Shown here piece after piece: positions 1 to 9,200 of a stretch of DNA of 64,000 nt. The notes below the pieces were generated by a model, which had not been told where the DNA came from, did not search any database, and was given only the letters and a program-made list of their open reading frames with translations. Numbering within the stretch: position 1 is the first letter of the stretch; the number at the start of each line of letters is the position of its first letter. This DNA is from Protula sp. h YS-2021 (lineage: Eukaryota > Annelida > Polychaeta > Sabellida > Serpulidae): positions 4,777,967-4,841,966 of the forward strand of contig OX457031.1 of the NCBI GenBank assembly GCA_949752745.1, read 5' to 3'. Both the position numbers and the translations under genes were made by a program.

Positions 1-46
1 CGGCGTGAGGATATAAGGCGTGAGGATATAGGGCGTGAGAATTCAC
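1..46. repeat. 15-bp tandem repeat at DDX49 splice donor
   Basis: Units of ggcgtgaggatata(a/g) run from the window edge into the donor of the 47-118 exon; the last unit is modified to carry the GTGAAT donor. The array may extend to the left, outside the window. Confidence 0.75.
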
Positions 47-118
47 CTTTCCCTCCAGAATCATCTGCTTTCTCTTGTTTATTTCTTTCTTTTCATCAAA
101 ATCGTTTTCTTCTAATTT
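47..118 (-). CDS. DDX49: DDX49 exon, C-terminal KKEINKRK segment
   Basis: This 72-nt exon was found by hand. It encodes [17 protein letters not shown] and QMILEGK, almost the same as the vertebrate DDX49 C-terminal block. Acceptor GTTTTAG is at 120-119 and donor GTGAAT follows 47. It is in phase 0 on both sides, matching the preceding exon. The next exon is off the window. Confidence 0.88.
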
Positions 119-3100
119 CTAAAACACAGATAACCATAAGACGTATGAAGCCATGAAAAGCACAACTGAAGAGTGCAAATCTCCTTAAACTTCACCTTTA
201 TATGTTCTCACTTTACCATACACAGTTGGCGTTTTACCTGGAACTATCCTTATTTTATCTCCAATGACGCATATTTTGCCCTTTAATGTTATAATTTTGC
301 CCAGAACTATCCCGATTTTTGTCCCGACATGACCTTATTTTTAGCCTTTATTGTCCTCAGCTTTATCCTAAATATCTCACACATACTGTGCTGAGTTTTT
401 CAATCATCAGTCTTAATAAAAAATGTTGTGTTTAAATAAAATTTCATTGAACAGTTAAACCCAATTGTTTACGATAAAGGTAGAGAAAAGGCACTTAGGT
501 TTAAGTTTGCTTCAAATCAGATGAACTCAAACTTACTGATCACACGACCTTCACACATTCTGGTCACATGACCCTCACATTCTGGTCACATGACCCTCAC
601 GTATTCTGGTCACATGATCCTCATACATTCTGGTCAGAAGGCCCTCACATTGTGGTAGGATGACCTTATACAATGTGGCCACATGACCCTCACACATTCT
701 GGTCACATGACCCTCACACATTCTGGTCAGAAGGCCCTCACACTGTGGCCACATGACCTTCACGACTGACTCACAATCTCGGCCATGCGCTTCGCCACGG
801 CCACCTCCATTGCGATCTTGGTCACCTCCCCCTCGTCCACTTTCTCCTCCACCAATTTAGCATCTGAAACAGTTCCGTTAGTCTGACATAACACTCAATT
901 ACACCTCCTCTCAGCCCTCTCAACCCCGCCCCCCCCCCTACTCCCTACCTCCTACACGCTCAAAAAGACAACACATAGTCTGATAAAATAATCCTCTCAA
1001 CCCTTTCAACCCACCCTCCCCCCTCCCGCCCCCACCCGCCACCTACCTCAACGCACATATATTTCAAGTAAGCAGTCACTTTTGCATTCAATCAAATTAC
1101 GATTTAATGTAGTAAATACATTTGGGTTTTGGGCTTTGGACCATAAAATTAAAGCTTATGCGGGAAAATAGCAGCAGCTCACAGACCACCCACTGCAATT
1201 CAACTTAATAATGAAAATGTTAAGTTAATTTTTATATAACTATATAATCCTCTAAAAAAGAGTAACTTGTTTTAATTCACTTTAAATTTTATAAAATGCA
1301 AATGAAATCGATATAATGTGACTACAAATTATGCTCACTTATATGTTCTTCTACGGCATGCACGAGATTGATATCAAACTGCGTCACGAGCGTGATGGCT
1401 CTGCCACCGCGACCTGCAAACAAGACGGCGTCACATCGTGACGGTGATGTCATGTCGTCATGGTGACGTCACATATGACGCCTCATAGGGTGGTGATGTC
1501 ACATCGTGATGGTGATGTAACATCGTGGTGGTGACGTCATATGTGACGCCCCATAGGGTGGTGATGTCACATCGTGATGATGATGCAACATCGTGACGGT
1601 GACGTCATGTGTGAAACCCCATAGGATTGTGATGTCACATCGTGATGGTGACGTCATATGTGACACCCCACAGGGTGGTGATGTCAAATATGATGATGCT
1701 GGTACAGCACGATGATGTGTCATACGAGGATGACGTCACAGAGCAGGATGACGTCACAGCATTATGACGTCACGTACGGTTTAAAAGCATGTATCTGATC
1801 ACTAAAAACACGTTTCTGTTAACATTACTAAAAGCACCTCAAAGCAAACTATCACTTTACACAAATCACTTTATAAAACACTCAAAACTGGAAAAAATCA
1901 GGGCCAGAAGTTCATTCTTTGCATCCGATATCACTTGTCCAACTTGTCGTTCGGTTTGACATATGGTACAATGATATGATGAGCCGTGTGACACGAGATG
2001 CAGTGTGCGGTACCGTATGATATGCGGTACAATGTTCCTTTTGACGTGTATTCAATACTCTAGAATTTACGATATGACCTGCGGTACAATGTGCGAGCGG
2101 TGTGATAAGCGACACAAAATAGGGGACGACTTGCGGTATGATATGCGGTAGGATATGTGGTACGGTGTGCGGTAAGATGTGGTACGATGTGCAGTACGGA
2201 TGTGTGATACGGTATGGGAAAGGATGCTTGGAACGGAGTGCGGTATGATATTCGGTACGGTATGCGGCAGGATATATACACGGTTGCGGTAGGATATATG
2301 TATGGTGTGCGGATAGGACGTATGTTACGGTGTGCCGTATAATATGCGGTACGATGCGCGGTAGGATATATCAGTGTTGCCACGGAGTAGTCAAGAAAAA
2401 AAGGATAAAAAAAGGATAAAAAAGGATAAATTTCAGAAAAAAAGTATGAAAAAAAGGATAATTCATATTTTGCTGAAGATCGAGAAAACATTAATGTATC
2501 ATTTTCTTGTTGTTGTAATTTCAAGGTTCGCGCTGAGTTCTCAGTAAAGTGAGTCAAAAAGGGAAAGTGTGACTCAGTTAGGTCCAGAAAAACTCGGTGG
2601 ATTCCGAAAAAGTGAGTCATTTCGTAAAAAATGCCCAAAAAGTGGACAAAAACCCCGCCAACGCGAACCTTGAATTTATAATGCTCGTCTTCACAGCGAT
2701 TAAAAAATATTTGCATGCCTGATTGTACTTTACATACAAATTTATAAAGGAATACGGTCAAATTATGCCAAAAGAAGAGTTTTGAAAATTGGTACTAAAT
2801 ATTTTTAAATGCCCCCATTTAGCCAATTTTTAGCGGATCGCCAAAAAAAGTAATTTTTCAAGACAGGCTGCCTAGAGAATAAATGTTCAAAATTGGAAAG
2901 GAATCCGATCAAAATTGTGGGAGAAGAACCATTTTGAAAATTGGCAACCGAAAAATTTTAAATGCCTCCCATTTAGCCAATTTTTGGCGGATCGCCAAAA
3001 AAATTTTTTAAAGAGAGGCCTACCTGGAGAACATTCGTTTAAAATTTGAGAGGAATCCGATCAAAACTGAGGGAGAAGAAGCATTTTAATTTAAGTAAGT

Positions 3101-6100
3101 TTATACACGTACATACGTACATACAGACGACGGATAACCCTCTATTTATGTGATAAGACCAGCCCGACATGGTCGGCTGGTCAAAAAAAAAAGGTGCGTA
3201 CGTACTTTATCGATGGTCCCTAGGGACATGCAACTCAAACTTACAGAATGAAGTTATTGAAAATCATTCAAGAAATAAAAACTACTCAACATCATTTAAA
3301 ATACTGGATATTGCCCACTTGCAAACTTCGTTTGCAAATGGGTATAAGTTTGTAGTTTTTCTCGAAATTTTCTGGACTTTTTTTTCTTTTTTTCTTCTCT
3401 TTTTTTCCGTCACGGAGGTTTCCAGAAAACTCCTCCTAGGCTATTTGACGTAGGACGATGAAATGTGGCACAGTGATAGAGTGTGACGAGATGTCGTCAA
3501 ATCCGCAAAAAATTTTGACCTTGACCTTCAAGGTCAAGGTCAAATTGAGGTCAACGTTTTTCTGACCTCAATGTGGTTTCCAGAAAACTCCTCCTACATG
3601 ATTTGTCGTAAAAAGACGGCATTTGGCAGAGACATAGAGGGTAATCAGTTGTCGTCAAATCCGCAGAATTTTTTGACCTTGAACCTCAGAGGTCAAAATA
3701 TTTTTGGAAACGCCTATTAATCACGAAAAGTAGCCATAAAGGTGCTCATATCCCAGTTTGAATACATAAAATGTATTCAGTAAAGGGTAAACTTTCATCA
3801 CTAACCTTGACCTTGAGGGTCAAAGGTCACGTGAGTTCGGGCGCCGTTAACGACAGGCCAACTCATCTCGAAAACGGTTAGAGATAGAGGGATTTTGAGC
3901 TCATTTTCGACCCTCTGGGCTTAAACAACGTTACATAAGAGGCACTTCGGTGACCTTGGCCTTCTGGGTCACGGTCAAGGTCAAAAACAGGAAGTTGACT
4001 ATTATCCTCCTCCTAGGCTATTTGACGTAGGACGATGAAAAACTCCTCCTAGGCTACTTGACGTAGGACGATGAAATGTGGCACAGTGATAGAGTGTGAC
4101 GAGATGTCGTCAAATCCGCAAAAAATTTTGACCTTGACCTTCAAGGTCAAGGTCAAATTGAGGTCAACGTTTTTCTGACCTCAATGTGGTTTCCAGAAAA
4201 CTCCTCCTACATGATTTGTCGTAAAAAGACGGCATTTGGCAGAGACATAGAGGGTAATCAGTTGTCGTCAAATCCGCAGAATTTTTTGACCTTGAACCTC
4301 AGAGGTCAAAATATTTTTGGAAACGCCTATTAATCACGAAAAGTAGCCATAAAGGTGCTCATATCCCAGTTTGAATACATAAAATGTATTCAGTAAAGGG
4401 TAAACTTTCATCACTAACCTTGACCTTGAGGGTCAAAGGTCACGTGAGTTCGGGCGCCGTTAACGACAGGCCAACTCATCTCGAAAACGGTTAGAGATAG
4501 AGGGATTTTGAGCTCATTTTCGACCCTCTGGGCTTAAACAACGTTACATAAGAGGCACTTCGGTGACCTTGGCCTTCTGGGTCACGGTCAAGGTCAAAAA
4601 CAGGAAGTTGACTATTATCTCGAAACCGATTAGAGATATAGGGATTTTGAGCTTATTTGCGACCCTTTGGGCCTAAAAGACGATATGTAAGAGGTTCCTC
4701 GGTGACCTTGACCTCCTCCGTCATTGTCAAGGTCAAAAGCCGCAAGTTGAACATCATTTCGTAAACCATTAGAGATAGGGCGATTTTGAGCTTATTCTCA
4801 ACCCTTTGCGTCTAAAAGACGCTATATAAGAGGAACCTCTGTGACCTTGACCTCCATCATGGTCAAGGACGAAAACTGGAAGTTGACCAGTATATAAAAA
4901 ACGGTTAGAAAACTGAATTTGATTTATTTGTGCCCAAATGAGATTATATTATATTTACTTCGATGGCCTTGTTCAAGATAATAATCCGGAAGCTGACAAT
5001 TATGTCGAAACACTGAAAAATGTGTCTTTGACTAAATATGTTGTGTTTCTGCCCTTGCAAGTGGGTGCTATTTCGCTACGTGTAGCGAAATTCGGTCTAG
5101 TTTACAGTGTGATAAGACATTGAATACGTTTACAGAATATATGTTTCAATTCCATGAAAAAAAATACCCTTTCTCTACAGATGTATTGATTTTAACAACA
5201 GACGCTGCAAAAAAAGCTGGAAATTACATACAGACACAGTGTAAGAGCGGTTAATATTATGGCCTAATCATGGGTTATGACTAGGGTGAGAAAAAATTAT
5301 AGCAGAAAAAAACAAATAACTTATTAGGAAAAAATGATATTTTGAACGAAAAGAGAAAGTGAAAAAAAAAGTATCAAAATAAAAAAAAAAGGATGAAAAG
5401 CGAAAAAAAGGATAAAAAAAAGGATGAAAATTTTAAAAAAGTATAAAAAAGTATTTAAGGATGAAAAAAGGATAAAATCGGGCTTTTTTAAAAAAAAAGG
5501 ATAATACTTTTAAAAAGGATGATGTGGCAACACTGATATATGTACGGTGTGCGGTAGGACGTGTGGTACGCTGTGCGGTATGATATACGGTACGGTGTGC
5601 GGTAGGACGTGTTACACGGTGTGCGGTATGATATGCGGTACGGTGTGCGGTAGGACGTGTGGTACGGTGAGCGATATGATATGCGGTACGGTGTGCGGTA
5701 GGACGTGTGGTACGGTGAGCGGTATGACATGCGGTATGATATGCGGTACGGTGTGCGGTAGGACGTGTGGTACGGTATGCGGTATGATATACGGTACGGT
5801 GTGCGGTAGGACGTGTGGTACGGTGTGCGGTATGACATGCGGTATGATATACGGTACGGTGTGCGGTATGACATGCGGTACGGTGTGCGGTAGGACGTGT
5901 GGTACGGTGTGCGGTATGATATGTGGTATGATATGCGGTACGGTGTGCGGTACCTGCTCGCGCGGTCCTGCCGACGCGGTGCACGTAGTTCTTGGTTCTC
6001 GTCGGCACGTTGTGATTGATGACCAGATCCACGGCGGGGATATCCAGACCTCTGACAAAATAAGACTTAAATTTAATATACACCGGTTATTTTCATTAAT

Positions 6101-6236
6101 GATAGAACAGAGAGAGACATGTTTGCAAGGCACAATCAGACGACTTAGTAAGAGAGTGACGCCACTCCCCTCCCCTCCATCCCTCCCCCAATGGTTAGGT
6201 GGGAGCATCGATCCCGGTGCTCTCCGTTCGTGGAAT

Positions 6237-6292
<56 letters not shown>

Positions 6293-9200
6293 CAGAGAGA
6301 GAGAGACAGAGACAGAGAGAGAGGACAGACGGCGAGGGAGAGACAGAGAGAGGGAGGGACAGAGAGAGAGACAGAGAGAGAAAGGGAGGGAGGGACTGAG
6401 AGAGACAGTGAGAGAGAAAGACAGAGAAAGCGCGGGACAGAGAGAGACAGAGTGGGAGAGAGAGAGAAACAGAGAAAGGGGGGACAGAGAGAGACAGAGT
6501 GGGAGATAGAGACGGAGGGAGAGAGAAGACAGAGAGAGAAAGGGAGGGAGGGACAGAGAGAGAGACAGAGTGAGAGAGAGACGGAGGAGAGAGAAAGACA
6601 GAGAGAGAAAGGGAGGGAGGGACAGAGAGAGAGACAGAGTGAGAGAGAGACGGATGAGAGAGAAAGACAGAGAGAGAAAGTGGGGGACGGAGAGAGACAG
6701 AGTGAGAGAAAGACAGAGAGAGAAAGGGAGGGAGGAAAAGAGTGGGAAAGTGGGAGGGAGGGAGAGACGGAAGGAAGGAGGGAGGGACGGACAGAGAGAG
6801 AGAGAGAGAGGGAGGAAGGGAGGGACAGTGAGACAGAGCGGACAGAGAGAGTAGTTTTAGCGTTGCGAGAAGAGTGTGTGTGTGTGTGTTGGGGGGGGGG
6901 GGGGTGGGGACAAATACAAGATGTGCTAACCTGCTGCCCACGTCCGTAGCAATGAGGATTTTCGTCTGCTGAGATTTGAATTTGGCGAGTGAGGCGAGGC
7001 GGTGCCTCTGCGGCATCACCGAGTGGAGGGCCTGGCAACTGAGACCCACCTCCCGGCAGATCATGGCGAGGATCTGACAGTACCTGAAAGCAGTCACGCC
7101 CTGTTATTGCGACCAACCCCCGCCCCGCCCCTCCTCAAGCAGCCCTCCACTCCTACACCTCCCGGCAGATCATGGGGAGGATCTGACAGTACCTGGAAAC
7201 AGCCGCGCCCTGTCATAACCAACCTCCGCCCCGCCCCCTCCACCCCCCCCCCCAGCAACCCTCCACCGCTACACCTCCTGGCAGATCATGGCGATGATCT
7301 GACGGTCACGCCTGTATGACAACTGCCGCCCCCCTCACTCCTGTTATAAATTAATTATAATACACACCATAATCTGTTTGAAACTAAAGTACATAAGAAT
7401 TTTCACACCATATTCTTTTTGAATGATACGTTAATAAGTTTAACTGACGTAAAACATTTTACACACCATAATATACGAAAACAGCACTAATTTGTACAGT
7501 TTAAGACACCACAATTTCCATAGACTGAGAGACTGACTTGCAGGTGTTGGTGAAGACGATGACGAGTCGGTTCGGGTTAGCCTCCTGGTACTGATCCAGA
7601 ATATGGATGAGGTAGGCGTCCTTGACATCCGCGGGCACCAGGACGTAGCGCTGGTCCAATGTCTCCACGGTTGCCACTCTGTAACACACAAACTAACAAT
7701 ATGCACCTGCAGAACACGGAGGGGGGGGGGGGGTGTTGGGGGGAGATGGAGGGGAGGAGACAGGGGTGAGAAATACGGGGCCGGCGGAGGCTTTTGGAAT
7801 CGCCCCTCGCCCCAAAATGCCGAGCAACCGTTTTTATACCTTGTTGCCGATATCTTTCATTATTATTATTATTATTAGTTTTTTATTTATTTTTTTAGGG
7901 GGGTGGGGGTAGGGGGGAGGGGGTTCCCTTCCGTTTAAAGACAATACCACCACCCGCGACTGTATAAATTTAGCTCAGGTTGTTTACCTCAACAAGCAGT
8001 CAAATAGTAAATTGTATCAAAAATAATTGAACAAATAAATCAACCTTTAAATTTTCCCCGAACTATACTTAACAAGCCCTCGTGGAGACTCCATCTGGGT
8101 CTGGAAATCTGGCAGGCATCATGACCTTGAAATTAGGTCAAGGTCAAAATAAAAATAGCATGCAGCATCTCAATATTACAGAAAACGGAAGGGAGTAACA
8201 GCCGTTGATGGACGGACAGACCACCAAACTAACCCCCGCCCCCTCCCCCACCCCTCCAAGGGAGTAAAGCCCCATTTGGCAGCAAAACACGGAGAGGGAA
8301 AACGGCGGAAGTGACGCACGTGGAGGTCTCGGTGAAGAAGAACGGCTTGTTGAGGGACACTTCCTGCAGCTCCTTCAGCGATTCCGTAAACGTGGCGCTG
8401 AACAGCAGCGTCTGTCGCTTGGCGGGAAGGATGGCGAAAATCGTCTGCAAATCTTCGCCGAAGTTATCCTCGAGCAGACGATCAGCCTCATCCAACACCT
8501 GGTGCAGATCAACACAAAAAATAGGGTCCAGATCAACACACAAAACCTGGTGCAGATCAACACAAAAACCTGGTCCAGATCAACACAAAAAGACGTGGTC
8601 CAGATCAACATAAAAACCCGGTCCAGATCAACACAAAAAATATGGTCCAGATCAACACAAAAAAATCCACTGTCTTAATTGATTTTCCAAGAATTATTCT
8701 GGTTGCAACATTCACGTGAAGTGGACAGTTCAGTAAAGATAACGCCGTGTTTTCTGTGATGCCAATATTTCTTAAGACAGCACCCTGATCACAGAAATTG
8801 ATCAGCTGAAACGATTTCTTTAAATACATGTATGAGATTCAGTTCATGTATAGAAATCGGTTCGTCGCATAAATTGGTTTTTGCATCCCGCGTTGCTGTC
8901 TCATGTTACAATAAACCGGTTAATCGCATAAACCGGTTAATCGCATAAACCGGTTAATCGCATAAAACTGTTAATCGCACAAACCGATAAACGCATAAAT
9001 TCATACGGAAAATAAGCTATACAATAAATCGATTAACCGCATAAACCGAAAACACATGAATTTATTCGGAAAATGAGCTCTACAATAAACCGGTTAAACG
9101 CATAAACCGAAAAACGCCCAAATTCTTTCGGAAAATGAGTCATACAATAAACCGGTTTCGGTTTTATATATTAGGGCTGGAACGGGTCCATCAGGTTCAC

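Larger units (their letters stand above)
2372..5535. mobile_element. Non-autonomous DNA transposon (hAT-like ends)
   Basis: The 3164-bp element has 12-bp perfect terminal inverted repeats: CAGTGTTGCCAC at the left, and its reverse complement at the right. ATATAT flanks both ends as a possible target duplication. Both subterminal regions are rich in GGATAAAAAA motifs. The CAGTGTTGCCA end resembles hAT elements, but those make 8-bp duplications, so the class is tentative. No transposase frame is present. It lies in the DDX49 intron between 1339-1413 and 5954-6051. Confidence 0.75.

Noticed and set aside
1427..1780. A CRISPR-like array
   Set aside because: Repeats are contiguous and imperfect with no unique spacers, and the genome is animal.
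5433..6242. 200-codon frames rich in His-Thr-Ala-Tyr or Cys-Gly-Thr
   Set aside because: Artefacts of the GTGCGGTA minisatellite. Only 5954-6051 is a real exon.
6145..7116. 300-codon Ser/Leu-rich and Arg/Glu-rich frames
   Set aside because: They are translations of the GA tract. Only the DDX49 exon 6931-7083 at their edge is coding.
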